Assembly: GCF_003781945.1 (NCBI RefSeq)
Contig: NZ_RJJW01000002.1
Span: 313,476 to 377,475, forward strand
Direction of reading: 5' to 3'
Length of the DNA stretch: 64,000 nt
Source of the DNA: Halorubrum sp. CSM-61
GTDB lineage: Archaea; Halobacteriota; Halobacteria; Halobacteriales; Haloferacaceae
The notes below the pieces were generated by a model. It saw only the letters and a program-made list of their open reading frames with translations. It was not told the DNA's origin and searched no databases. Position 1 is the first letter of the stretch, and the number at the start of each line of letters is the position of its first letter. Below, piece after piece: positions 9,641 through 18,207 of this stretch. The position numbers and the translations under genes were made by a program.

Positions 9641-10384
9641 ATGTTCAAGGCCATCGTGGGCGCGTCGACGCTACAGGACGCGCTCGATTCGGTGAGCGTG
9701 TTGGTCGACGAGTGCAAGATCCGCCTCAACGAGGAGGAGCTCTCCATCCGGGCCGTCGACCCCGCCAACGTCGGCATGGTCGACCTCACCCTCGAGGCCG
9801 CCGCGTTCGAGTCCTACGAGGCCGACGGCGGCGTCATCGGCGTCAACCTCGCCCGCCTCGAAGACATCGCCGGCATGGCCAACTCCGGCGACCTGATCCA
9901 CCTCGAACTCGACGAGGAGACCCGCAAGCTCCACATCGAGATCGACGGCCTGAGCTACACCCTCGCGCTCATCGACCCCGACTCAATCCGGCAGGAGCCG
10001 GACATCCCCGACCTCGATCTCGCCTCCGAGATCGTCGTCGAGGGCGCCCAGATCGACCGCGGGATCAAGGCCGCCGACATGGTCTCCGACCACATCCGGC
10101 TGCGCGTCGACGAGACCGACGAGGCGTTCTTCATCGAGGCCGAGGGCGACACCGACGACGTCGACCTGCGGCTCGCCCGCGAGGACCTCATCGCGCTCAC
10201 CGCCGGCCCCGCCGACTCGCTGTTCAGCCTCGACTACCTCAAGGACATGAACAAGGCGATCCCCTCCGACGCCGAGGTCACCATCGAGCTCGGCGAGGAG
10301 TTCCCCGTCAAGCTCCACTACGGCTTCGCCGAGGGGCTCGGACATGTGACATTTATGCTAGCCCCTCGCATTCAGAGCGACTAA
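9641..10384 (+). CDS. pcn: DNA polymerase sliding clamp PCNA
   Basis: A 247-residue haloarchaeal PCNA. It starts [20 protein letters not shown], includes the inter-domain region ([16 protein letters not shown]) and ends PRIQSD. It forms the homotrimeric ring that tethers replicative polymerases, Fen1 and ligase to DNA. A TATA-like tttttaggt sits about 30 bases before the ATG, consistent with leaderless transcription. It is convergent with the histidine kinase gene, with a T-tract between them. Confidence 0.95.
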   Translation: MFKAIVGASTLQDALDSVSVLVDECKIRLNEEELSIRAVDPANVGMVDLTLEAAAFESYEADGGVIGVNLARLEDIAGMANSGDLIHLELDEETRKLHIEIDGLSYTLALIDPDSIRQEPDIPDLDLASEIVVEGAQIDRGIKAADMVSDHIRLRVDETDEAFFIEAEGDTDDVDLRLAREDLIALTAGPADSLFSLDYLKDMNKAIPSDAEVTIELGEEFPVKLHYGFAEGLGHVTFMLAPRIQSD

Positions 10385-10423
10385 GGCGTTCGAATACGGC
10401 GCTTTTATAGATGTCATAGATCG

Positions 10424-10432
10424 ATTTTTTTT
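10424..10432 (+). terminator. Poly-T terminator after pcn
   Basis: A run of eight Ts (gattttttttctc) lies 40 bases after the pcn stop, in the short convergent gap. T-rich tracts of this kind terminate archaeal transcription. Confidence 0.6.
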
Positions 10433-10440
10433 CTCCCGAC

Positions 10441-12264
10441 TCACGCCTCCTCCACGACCGGGATCGACACCGTCACCCGCGTCCCGCGCGGTTCGCGGTC
10501 GGCGTAGTCGACCTCGGCGCCGATCGCCGCGGCGCCCCACTCGACGACCCAGAGCCCGAGCCCCGAGCCGTGTTCGAGCGCGGTCTCCCGGCCGGACTCG
10601 ACCGCCTCGACCTCGTGATCGGGGATGCCCGGGCCGTCGTCCTCGACGGTGAGGACGGATCGGGGACCGTCGCTCGCGTCGCCTGCACTCCTCGCGTCGT
10701 CTGCGTCGGCCTCCCTCTCGCTCTCTCGCCGCAGCGACGCCCGCACCCACGCTCCCCCGTCCCCCCGCTCGCTCCCCTCGCCGTCGTGGTGGTCGAGCGC
10801 GTTCTCCACGGTGTTCTCGACGATCGCCCGGAGCGCGTCCTCCCTGATGCGCGTGGTCCACTCGCCGTCGGCGAGGTCCTCTGCGACCAAGTCGACGGTC
10901 GCGTCGGGGTCGCGCTCTCGCGCGTCGGCGACCGCGGACGCGACGACCTCGTCGACCGCAACGGTGCTCGCGTCGACGTCGGAGACGAGGCGCTCGACGG
11001 TGCCGGCCTTCTCGCCGAGCGCGGCCAGTGCGCCGGCGCGGCGCTCGATCGCGTCGGCCATCCGGACCAGTTCGTCGTCGTCGAGGCGATCGCGGAGGAT
11101 CTCGCCGTAGCCGTGAACGACGCCGGCGTCGTTCCGGAGGTTGTGGCGTAAGATCCGGTTGAGAACCTCCAGCTGCTGGCGACGGCGCTCGCGCTCCGTG
11201 ATGTCCGAGAGGACGACCGTGTACCCGACGTGGGTCCCGTTCGGATCGGTCAGCCGCGAGGTCGACACCGCGTAGGTGCGCCGACCGGTCCCGGCCGCCG
11301 AGTCGACCTCGACCATCTCGCGGGAGCCGCCGGCGGGGTCCGCGCCGTCGGACTCCGACTCCGTTTCCGCGTCGCCGACGCGGACCGGCAGGTCGAGGAA
11401 GTCGGCGAGCGGGCGGTCGCGCGCGGTCTCGGCGTCGACGCCCAGAACCGGCTCGGCGGCGGGGTTGAGCCGGACGACGCGTCGGTCGAGCGCGAGCGCG
11501 ACGATGGGGTCCGCGAGGTCGTCGATCGCGGTGCGCTCGGCCGCGCGGCTGGTCGTCGGGTTGCGGTCGAACATCTCCGCGCGGTCGAACGCGTACGCGT
11601 CGAGCAGCACGTGCGGGACGAACATGATCGGCGCGAGCTGGAGCTGCGGCACCGGGCCGAGCTCCAGCGCCCACGCGACGAGCGCGAGACCGGGCGGCAG
11701 CGAGCTCAGCGCGACCGCAGCGCTCTCCCGGCGGTAGAGGGGGCCGTAGCTGAGCAGGGTGTCGACCAGCAGGAAGACGGCGCTGGCGACGAGCACGGTC
11801 TCGACGGCCACGACGAGGTACGCCCACGGGCCGAACGCGTACGAGACGGTCTCGACGCCGAAGACGGGGTCGAATCCGAACCCGGTCCAGAACGCCCCGT
11901 GGAGGGGGTTCGTGGCGACGAGCGCGGTCGAGAGGAGGCCGAAGCCGACGATCGCCGCGAAGGGGCGGCTCCGGACCACGTCGCTCCGTCCCGTGTACTC
12001 CAGCGCGAAGCCGAGGAAGGCGATCCCGGTCCAGACGATCCCGAGCCACATCGTCGTCTCCAGCGCCGCCCGAAGCGCCGGGTCCGTGACGAGCAGCCCG
12101 ACCCCGTAGGAGAGGCACCACGTCGCCTGCGCGGCGAACACCCCGAGGAACCAGTCGACGCCGGGGCGACCTCGGCGTTCGCGGATCGCCAGCGCGAGGC
12201 CGAGCGCCCCCGCCCCGCCGGCGATCGAACCGACGGCGGGCCACGCGGGGACGGCGTCGAGCAT
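10441..12264 (-). CDS. Membrane-bound sensor histidine kinase (7TM-PAS-HATPase)
   Basis: A 607-residue signal-transduction kinase. The first 215 residues hold about seven hydrophobic segments matching the N-terminal 7TM domain of haloarchaeal histidine kinases. A PAS domain follows (IDDLADPIVALALDRR to YTVVLSDITERE), then the phosphoacceptor helix NRILRHNLRND with His, and an HATPase domain with N-box ENTVENALDHHD and G-boxes DDGPGIPDHE and GSGLGLWVVEW. It should sense a membrane or intracellular cue and phosphorylate an unlinked response regulator, as none is adjacent. An acidic insertion (about residues 520-545) lies within the ATPase domain. Confidence 0.88.
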   Translation of the reverse strand: MLDAVPAWPAVGSIAGGAGALGLALAIRERRGRPGVDWFLGVFAAQATWCLSYGVGLLVTDPALRAALETTMWLGIVWTGIAFLGFALEYTGRSDVVRSRPFAAIVGFGLLSTALVATNPLHGAFWTGFGFDPVFGVETVSYAFGPWAYLVVAVETVLVASAVFLLVDTLLSYGPLYRRESAAVALSSLPPGLALVAWALELGPVPQLQLAPIMFVPHVLLDAYAFDRAEMFDRNPTTSRAAERTAIDDLADPIVALALDRRVVRLNPAAEPVLGVDAETARDRPLADFLDLPVRVGDAETESESDGADPAGGSREMVEVDSAAGTGRRTYAVSTSRLTDPNGTHVGYTVVLSDITERERRRQQLEVLNRILRHNLRNDAGVVHGYGEILRDRLDDDELVRMADAIERRAGALAALGEKAGTVERLVSDVDASTVAVDEVVASAVADARERDPDATVDLVAEDLADGEWTTRIREDALRAIVENTVENALDHHDGEGSERGDGGAWVRASLRRESEREADADDARSAGDASDGPRSVLTVEDDGPGIPDHEVEAVESGRETALEHGSGLGLWVVEWGAAAIGAEVDYADREPRGTRVTVSIPVVEEA

Positions 12265-12323
12265 GTGTCGGTCAGGTGGGCGACCCGCGAGGTAAAACTA
12301 TCGCGCTGCGACGGTTCGCTCCC

Positions 12324-13751
12324 TCAGTCCGCCGACCGTCCGGAGCCCGCCGACCGCCCGAACGCGACCGCGACGGGGACGAGGAGGAGCGCCCCGGCGA
12401 GGAACGGCGACGCGACGGCGACGGTATAGAGGACCGCCATCAGGGGCGGGCCGACGGTCCGCCCGAGGCTCGACGCGCCCTGCGTCACCCCGAAGGCGGC
12501 CCCCTGCTCCGCGTCGCCGGCGGAGGTCGAGACGAGCGTCGCCAGCGAGACGTTCACGAGGGCGTTCCCGAGCGAGAGCATCGCGAGCGCGGCGAGCAGC
12601 GCGACGAGTGGGAGCGTGAGCCACGCCGGGCCGCCGACGGCGACGCCGCCGGCCGCCCGGTCGACGAGCCCGGTCGCGGGGATCCCGACGAGTGCGGCCG
12701 CGAGCACGACCGACCCGGCCGCGACGAGCGTCCGCGAGGGGACGACCCGCGAGAGCCGGCCGACGAGCACCCCCTGATTTACCGCGCCGAGGACGCCGAC
12801 GTAGGTGAGGAGGAACGCCGCCGCCGTGGCGTCGTAGCCGAACGCGTCGGCGACGAACGGGATGAACATCACCTGAACGCCCGCGAACGCGACGGCGACG
12901 ACGAAGTACGCGACCGTCAGCGGCCGGAGCGCGGCCGAGGCGAGCGCGTCGCGGAACTGGCCGACCGCGGTCGTGCGCCGCCCGCCGGCCTCCGCTTCTC
13001 CCGCCGTCGGGCGCGTCCGAGTCGGCTCTTCGAGGAAGACGAACCCGACGGCGACGGCGAGGAAGCTCATCCCCGCCGCCGCGAAGCTCGGGAGCGAGTA
13101 GGCGGTGGCCGGGACGAACGACGGGAGGAGAGCGTCGGCGCGGGCGACCACGGGGTCGGCGGCGAGCAGGCCGCCGATCGCCGGCCCGAAGACGAATCCG
13201 AGGCCGAACGCGGCCCCGATGAGCCCGAGCGCGCCCGCCCGCCGGTCCCGAGGCGTGATGTCGGCGACGTACGCCTGCGCGGCGGCGATGTTGCCGCCCA
13301 TCGCCCCGGCGAGGGTTCGGGAACCGAACAGCGTCGCCAGCGCCGCGACGGTCCCGAAGCGCGCCCCCGCCTCACCGGCGTAGCCGAACGTCGTCCACGC
13401 GACCCCGGCGGCCGCGAGCGACGCGAGCAGGACGGGTCGGCGCCCGATCCGGTCCGAGAGCCGGCCGAGCGTGGGCGCCGCGAGGAACTGCGCGAGGGAG
13501 TACGACGCCGCGAGCAGGCCGATGAAGGCGTCGCTGACGCCGAACGATCTGACGTAAAAGGGGAGGATCGGGATCACGATCCCGAAGCCGACCAGGTCGA
13601 TGAAGACGACGCCGATCACCACGGCGAGCGCGCGCCGCGGATTGGCGACGGCCGGGGGTCTCGGGGGGTCGTCGCCGTCGCCGACGCGGTCATCGTCGAC
13701 GCCCTCGCTCGCGTCTCCGAACGACGCCGCGCCCGCCTCCGGATGTGTCAC
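12324..13751 (-). CDS. MFS transporter (TetA-like drug/metabolite exporter)
   Basis: A 475-residue Major Facilitator Superfamily protein with 12 predicted membrane segments. The motif between helices 2 and 3 is GRLSDRIGRRPVLL (MFS motif A), and the helix-5 region AGALGLIGAAFGLGFVFGPAIGG resembles motif C of antiporters of the tetracycline/multidrug type. The likely role is proton- or sodium-coupled efflux of an unknown compound. A 40-residue acidic cytoplasmic N-terminus precedes helix 1. It lies downstream of no obvious regulator. Confidence 0.88.
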   Translation of the reverse strand: MTHPEAGAASFGDASEGVDDDRVGDGDDPPRPPAVANPRRALAVVIGVVFIDLVGFGIVIPILPFYVRSFGVSDAFIGLLAASYSLAQFLAAPTLGRLSDRIGRRPVLLASLAAAGVAWTTFGYAGEAGARFGTVAALATLFGSRTLAGAMGGNIAAAQAYVADITPRDRRAGALGLIGAAFGLGFVFGPAIGGLLAADPVVARADALLPSFVPATAYSLPSFAAAGMSFLAVAVGFVFLEEPTRTRPTAGEAEAGGRRTTAVGQFRDALASAALRPLTVAYFVVAVAFAGVQVMFIPFVADAFGYDATAAAFLLTYVGVLGAVNQGVLVGRLSRVVPSRTLVAAGSVVLAAALVGIPATGLVDRAAGGVAVGGPAWLTLPLVALLAALAMLSLGNALVNVSLATLVSTSAGDAEQGAAFGVTQGASSLGRTVGPPLMAVLYTVAVASPFLAGALLLVPVAVAFGRSAGSGRSAD

Positions 13752-13826
13752 GATGGCGAAACGCCGCGCGGGGATTTAAAAATCAGGTGGACGCGGGAGG
13801 TCGCCGTGGTCGGTGGTCGCTCCGAG

Positions 13827-14420
13827 TTATAAATGCCGCTCGATGACGCGTTTCGCCGACTGTCCCTTCTCCTTCCAGCCGTACCCCTCGTCGTACACGT
13901 GGCGCTTGGCGTCGACGAGCTCCTCGGGCGTCGACTCCTCGAAGCCGCCGCGGTCCCACGCGCCGGACTCGCGGAGCCACTCGATCACGTTCTCGCGGGT
14001 CTCGGGCCACGAGAGCCCGACCATCTCGTACCACGCCACCATCGCGAAGACGGCGTTGTCGTGGCAGCCGGGGACGGAGCCGTGCTCGTAGACGGTCCGC
14101 ATCGGGTCGCGGGTGGGCTCGGAGACGCGCTCCTTGAACTCCGCCGCCGTGAGCAGCCGGAGCCGGTCGCCGTCCTCGACGACCCGCTGTTCGCGTTCCA
14201 GGGCGTCGAGCGCGGCCTTGTGGAGGCCGCCCCACTCGCCGTGGACCGCCTCGCGGAGCGTCGACTCGGCCATCCCGTTCGGCTCGGCGGTGAGGACGGT
14301 GAGCAGATCCGTGTACGCCTTCTCGATGGTCGGCCAGCTCACGCCCTCGAAGTCGCAGTCGGCGTCGTGGAGGCTGTTGGTCGTCCGACAGCCGGGACAC
14401 GGGTAGCGGAACGTCGGCAC
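13827..14420 (-). CDS. Uncharacterised haloarchaeal zinc-ribbon/wHTH-like protein
   Basis: About 197 residues. The N-terminus carries one zinc-ribbon-like [15 protein letters not shown], followed by a winged-helix-like region ([30 protein letters not shown]) and a conserved C-terminal helical part with [16 protein letters not shown] and [14 protein letters not shown]. The start is taken as a GTG at 14420 giving [11 protein letters not shown]; a longer frame to 14492 adds basic residues that look non-coding. I do not recognise a function. It is divergent from mdh. Confidence 0.7.
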   Translation of the reverse strand: MPTFRYPCPGCRTTNSLHDADCDFEGVSWPTIEKAYTDLLTVLTAEPNGMAESTLREAVHGEWGGLHKAALDALEREQRVVEDGDRLRLLTAAEFKERVSEPTRDPMRTVYEHGSVPGCHDNAVFAMVAWYEMVGLSWPETRENVIEWLRESGAWDRGGFEESTPEELVDAKRHVYDEGYGWKEKGQSAKRVIERHL

Positions 14421-14551
14421 TGGATGGGTGTGTGCGGCCGCCGGAGTTAGAGCTTTCGCGACGGCTCGGCGGAAGCGACGCCCCGAAACCACACGGACGC
14501 TTCTGGGGTTCCGAAACGTTTACTCGCCGCCCGACCCCGAGTTCACACGGT

Positions 14552-15466
14552 ATGACAAAAGTGAGCGTCATCGGTGCGGCGGGGACCGTCGGTGCCGCGG
14601 CCGGGTACAACCTCGCGCTGCGGGACGTGGTCGACGAGCTCGTCTTCGTCGACATCCCGGACCAGCGCGAGACGACGATCGGGCAGGCGGCCGACGCGAA
14701 CCACGGCGTCGCCTACGACTCGAACACGACCGTCCGGCAGGGCGAGTACGAGGACACCGCCGGCTCGGACGTGGTCGTCATCACGGCCGGCATCCCGCGC
14801 AAGGAGGGCCAGACCCGGATCGACCTGGCCGGCGACAACGCGCCGATCATGGAGGACATCGGTTCGTCGCTCGCCGAGCACAACGACGACTTCGTCACCG
14901 TCACCACCTCCAACCCGGTGGACCTGCTCAACCGCCACCTGTACGAGGCGGGCGACCGCGACCGCCACAAGGTGGTCGGCTTCGGCGGTCGGCTCGACTC
15001 GGCGCGCTTCCGCTACGTCCTCTCGCAGCGCTTCGACGCGCCCGTGAGGAACGTCGAGGCGACGATCCTCGGCGAGCACGGCGACGCGCAGGCCCCCGTC
15101 TTCTCGAAGGTGCGCGTGAACGGACGCGACCCGAGCTTCGGCGCCGACGAGAAGGAGGCGATCCTCGAAGACCTGCAGGAGTCCGCGATGGACGTGATCA
15201 GCCGCAAGGGCGCCACGCAGTGGGGTCCCGCCACCGGCGTCGCGCACACCGTCGAAGCGATCGTGAACGACACCGGCGAGGTGCTCCCCTGCTCGGTCGT
15301 GCTCGACGGCGAGTTCGGCCACGAGGACACTGCCTTCGGCGTGCCCGCGAAGCTCGGCTCGAACGGCGTCGAGGAGGTCGTCGAGTGGGACCTCGACGAG
15401 TACGAGTCGGAGCTGCTCGACGAGGCCGCCGACAAGCTCTCCGAGCAGTACGAGAAGATCGCTTAA
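14552..15466 (+). CDS. mdh: Malate dehydrogenase (LDH-like, NAD-dependent)
   Basis: A 304-residue halophilic malate dehydrogenase of the lactate-dehydrogenase-like type. The Rossmann motif is [18 protein letters not shown], the NAD-specificity Asp follows ([12 protein letters not shown]), the substrate-binding Arg lies in [12 protein letters not shown], and the catalytic His in LGEHGDAQ. It interconverts malate and oxaloacetate in the TCA cycle. The start at 14552 ([11 protein letters not shown]) excludes a non-conserved 40-codon upstream extension. Confidence 0.95.
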   Translation: MTKVSVIGAAGTVGAAAGYNLALRDVVDELVFVDIPDQRETTIGQAADANHGVAYDSNTTVRQGEYEDTAGSDVVVITAGIPRKEGQTRIDLAGDNAPIMEDIGSSLAEHNDDFVTVTTSNPVDLLNRHLYEAGDRDRHKVVGFGGRLDSARFRYVLSQRFDAPVRNVEATILGEHGDAQAPVFSKVRVNGRDPSFGADEKEAILEDLQESAMDVISRKGATQWGPATGVAHTVEAIVNDTGEVLPCSVVLDGEFGHEDTAFGVPAKLGSNGVEEVVEWDLDEYESELLDEAADKLSEQYEKIA

Positions 15467-15562
15467 GAAACGACTCGGCCGGATCCGCCGCTGGCAACGT
15501 TCGATCTCAACGCCCCGATTTCTGTGACGCTGGCCGGAGTTCGAGACAGCGATGCGCACTCT

Positions 15563-15955
15563 ACTTATAACTGATGTGCGGTGGCGCGCGCCTCCGAGCG
15601 GCTGCCCTCGGCAGCCGTGAGGAGCGCCGCGCGAGGGAGTCGGCCGGCGCTTATAAGCGCCGGCCGACGAGGCTGGGGAGGCGTGAGGTGCGGTTGCGGT
15701 GTGGTCGGGCGGGACTCAAAGGGGCAGCCGCTGCGGGCGGCGCAGGCGATGCAAGCACTGGAGGGAGCGAGCAACGCGAGCGACTGAAGCGCGCAGCGAG
15801 CGTGCGCCGCCCGCAGCGGCTGGGGCTTTGGAGGTCTTGACCGCGGAATCATCGATCACGTAGTACCGAGCGGCTGGGGCTTTGGAGGTCTTGACCGTCG
15901 ATCGGCTGTTAGCAACTTATAAGCGAGCGGCTGGGGCTTTGGCGGTGTTCACCAC
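15563..15955 (+). repeat. Dispersed hairpin-rich element R3 (clearest copy)
   Basis: Fills most of the 560-base gap between mdh and a glutaredoxin-like gene. A TATA-like cttataa at 15564-15570 precedes the shared start tgcggtggcgcgcgcctccg. A hairpin with loop ctc is at 15599-15617. A perfect 30-base palindrome centred on ttataa is at 15639-15668. Conserved core blocks follow. Long-range arms at 15725-15744 and 15803-15822 are perfectly complementary over 20 bases. The tail module (gcggctggggctttgg...) occurs three times in tandem (15815-15955). No gene is evident inside. Confidence 0.88.
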
Positions 15956-16025
15956 ACCACCGGTACATTGACCACGTCTCCGACCGATCGAAAGCGACTC
16001 GGCCTCGACGACCCACCCGTCACGC

Positions 16026-16298
16026 ATGAGCGAGCCGGACGCCTCTGAGGCCGTCCCCGTCACGGTGTACACCCGCGAGGACTGTTCGCTGTGCGAGGTC
16101 GCCCGCGAGACGATCGAGGAGGTCGCCGCCGACCTCGACGTGGCGATCGACCTCGACATGGTCGACGTCGACGAGGACCCCGAACTGGCCGAGGAGTACG
16201 GCGAGCGCGTCCCCTACGTGCTCGTCGACGGCCACCCCGCGTTCAAGTACGAGGTCGACGAGCGCGACCTGCGGCTGAAGCTGTTGGCGGCGTCCTGA
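16026..16298 (+). CDS. Glutaredoxin/thioredoxin-fold small redox protein
   Basis: A 90-residue protein with the pattern VTVYTREDCSLCEVARETIEEV, a CxxC active site (CSLC) at the start of the first helix, and the cis-proline region RVPYVLVDGHPAF. This is the glutaredoxin-like DUF836 family. It is expected to be a dithiol-disulfide oxidoreductase in the cytoplasm; the substrate is unknown. Confidence 0.82.
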   Translation: MSEPDASEAVPVTVYTREDCSLCEVARETIEEVAADLDVAIDLDMVDVDEDPELAEEYGERVPYVLVDGHPAFKYEVDERDLRLKLLAAS

Positions 16299-16341
16299 TC
16301 GACTTTTAAGAGAACTCGAAAACCGCCCCGGCCGACCCGAC

Positions 16342-18003
16342 TTACTCGCCCGCCTCGACCGTCTCCGCTTCCGCGCCGGGAGCGTTCCGCTTCACCGACG
16401 TGACGGCCTCGACCGCGTTCGACCGGGAGACGTACCCCTCGCCGGAGTCGGCGACGATGTTGCCGTTGCGGTGGCGGAGCCGCCAGCGCCACTCGCCGCC
16501 GGCGTCCTCGTAGATCTCGAAGGCGGCGCTGCCGACGTCCAACACGTCGGCGTCGGGACCGTACTCGCGGACGCGCCCGATCGCGTCCCGCGCGTTCGAC
16601 CGGGAGGCGTACCCCTCGCCGGAGTCGGCGATGACGTTCCCGTTGCGGTGGCGGAGCCGCCAGCGGTACTCCTCCGCAGCGTCCTCGTACAGCTCGAATG
16701 CGGCGTTTCCGTCCCCGCTCTCGCGCTCCTCGCCGTCGACCTCGAGGGCCGCGTCGGCGGCGTTCGACCGCACGCTGTCGAGCCCCTGTCGGGCCTTCGA
16801 CCGGGAGGAGTAGCCCTCGCCGGAGTCGGCGAGGACGTTCCCGTTCTCGTGGATGAGCCGCCAGCGCCACTCGCCGCCGGCGTCGCGGAACACCTCGAAG
16901 GCGGTCGGGTCGACCCGGAGGTAATCCGCGGCGGCGACGTGCTCGCGGACCCGGCCGAGAGCGCGCTTCGCGTTCGACTTGGAGGCGTACCCCTCGCCGG
17001 AGTCCCCGATGACGTTCCCGTTGTCGTGGCGGAGCCGCCAGCGCCACTCGCCGCCGGCGTCCTCGAACAGCTCGAAGGTCGCCTCGCTCGCGATCTCCTC
17101 GTCGTCGCTCGGGACGGCCACGTCCGGGTCCGCGGCGTCCTCGGGTTCGGGGCCGTCGTCGGCGGCGATCGCCTCGGCCTCCGCGACCGGGGTCTCGATC
17201 CGGAGGATTCCGGCGCCGAGCGCGTTCCGCCGGACGCTGTGGAGCCCCTTCTGGGCCTTGCCGCGGCTGCTGTACCCCTGTCCGGCCGTCGCGATCACGT
17301 TGCCGTTGCGGTGGCGGAGCCGCCAGCGCGGCTTGCCGCCGGCGTCCTCGAACAGCTCGAACCGCGCCTTGCTCTCGCGCAGCGCCGCGGTCTCCGCGCG
17401 GGCGGCTTCGAGCTCGGAGTCGGCGGTCGCGAGCTCCTCGCGGGTCGTCTTCAGGTCCTCACGCGTCGACTCCAGATTCTCGCGGGTCGACGCGAGCTCC
17501 GCGCTCGTCTCGTCGCGCTCGGCCGTCGCGGCCGCGGTCTCGCTTTGCATCCGCTCGTAGTCCTCGCGGACCGGGTCGGTGATGAGCGGGACGACCGTCC
17601 CCGCGAGCCCGATGAGCCCGAGTCCGATTCCGTACACGGCGATCACGGTCGGGTCGCCGGAGGCGGTGAACCAGCCGTCCGGGAAGATGTTCACGAACCA
17701 GACCACCCCGAGGACGCTGACCGCCGTCCCGAGGTAGCCGAGGTACGTCCCGGCCCGTCGGAGCGGGAAGCGGATCACCGCGCCGAGCATGACGAACGGC
17801 GGGGCCAGCGCCGCCAGCGCGTACGCGATCCCGCGGGTCGTCGTCGCCGACTCGGTGAGGAAGAACAGGACGACCCCGGCCAGCCCGAGCAACACGCCGA
17901 AGCCGAACAGCCAGAACCCGTTCACCTCGTCGTCGGTCGTGGGGGTCCCGATGCGTTGCGCGTACAGCCCGCCGGGCGAGCCTGGTTGCTTGTCACTTGC
18001 CAT
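16342..18003 (-). CDS. Membrane protein with coiled coil and five DUF1508 (YegP/HVO_2922-type) repeats
   Basis: A 553-residue protein beginning MASDKQPGSPGGLYAQRIG. Four hydrophobic segments (about residues 25-145) are followed by a coiled coil (about 155-225, ERDETSAELASTRENLES and similar). Five DUF1508 repeats follow, each of the form FELFEDAGGEWRWRLRH - NGNVIADSGEGY - SxSNA. Standalone DUF1508 proteins are small conserved dimers of unclear role in bacteria and haloarchaea. Here five are displayed behind a membrane anchor and a spacer. The topology suggests a cytoplasmic array. The frame reads on 335 codons upstream, but the residues there are antisense to the amidohydrolase gene. Confidence 0.85.
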   Translation of the reverse strand: MASDKQPGSPGGLYAQRIGTPTTDDEVNGFWLFGFGVLLGLAGVVLFFLTESATTTRGIAYALAALAPPFVMLGAVIRFPLRRAGTYLGYLGTAVSVLGVVWFVNIFPDGWFTASGDPTVIAVYGIGLGLIGLAGTVVPLITDPVREDYERMQSETAAATAERDETSAELASTRENLESTREDLKTTREELATADSELEAARAETAALRESKARFELFEDAGGKPRWRLRHRNGNVIATAGQGYSSRGKAQKGLHSVRRNALGAGILRIETPVAEAEAIAADDGPEPEDAADPDVAVPSDDEEIASEATFELFEDAGGEWRWRLRHDNGNVIGDSGEGYASKSNAKRALGRVREHVAAADYLRVDPTAFEVFRDAGGEWRWRLIHENGNVLADSGEGYSSRSKARQGLDSVRSNAADAALEVDGEERESGDGNAAFELYEDAAEEYRWRLRHRNGNVIADSGEGYASRSNARDAIGRVREYGPDADVLDVGSAAFEIYEDAGGEWRWRLRHRNGNIVADSGEGYVSRSNAVEAVTSVKRNAPGAEAETVEAGE

Positions 18004-18207
18004 GGTCGGGAAATCGGCGGCCGGTCGGTTATAGGTATGGGTGTATGACACAAACCAACTTGTGACACGCCACCGGGTCGAGGGTGATCCGCGACGGCTT
18101 CCCGGGGCGGATACCCGCTCCGGGACGTGCTCCCGGAACTGGCCCCCGACCTGCGACGGACTACCGGGACCCGAGCGTTTACGAGTCGAACGCTCTCCTG
18201 TGGGAAC

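Noticed and set aside
7402-9789. A 795-codon open frame on the minus strand across the phosphohexomutase gene
   Set aside because: It is antisense to a gene with all family motifs and its translation is low-complexity Arg/Val/Asp sequence. Long antisense frames are expected at this GC content.
12276-13832. A 518-codon plus-strand frame opposite the MFS transporter
   Set aside because: The product is almost entirely Arg/Asp/Glu/Gly, typical of a GC-rich antisense frame. The MFS gene has proper membrane helices and motifs.
15574-15852. Open frames of about 90 codons inside R3 and similar ones inside R1, R4 and R5
   Set aside because: They occur on both strands, are not conserved in length between copies, and shift with the hairpins. 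The conserved signal is structural, not coding.
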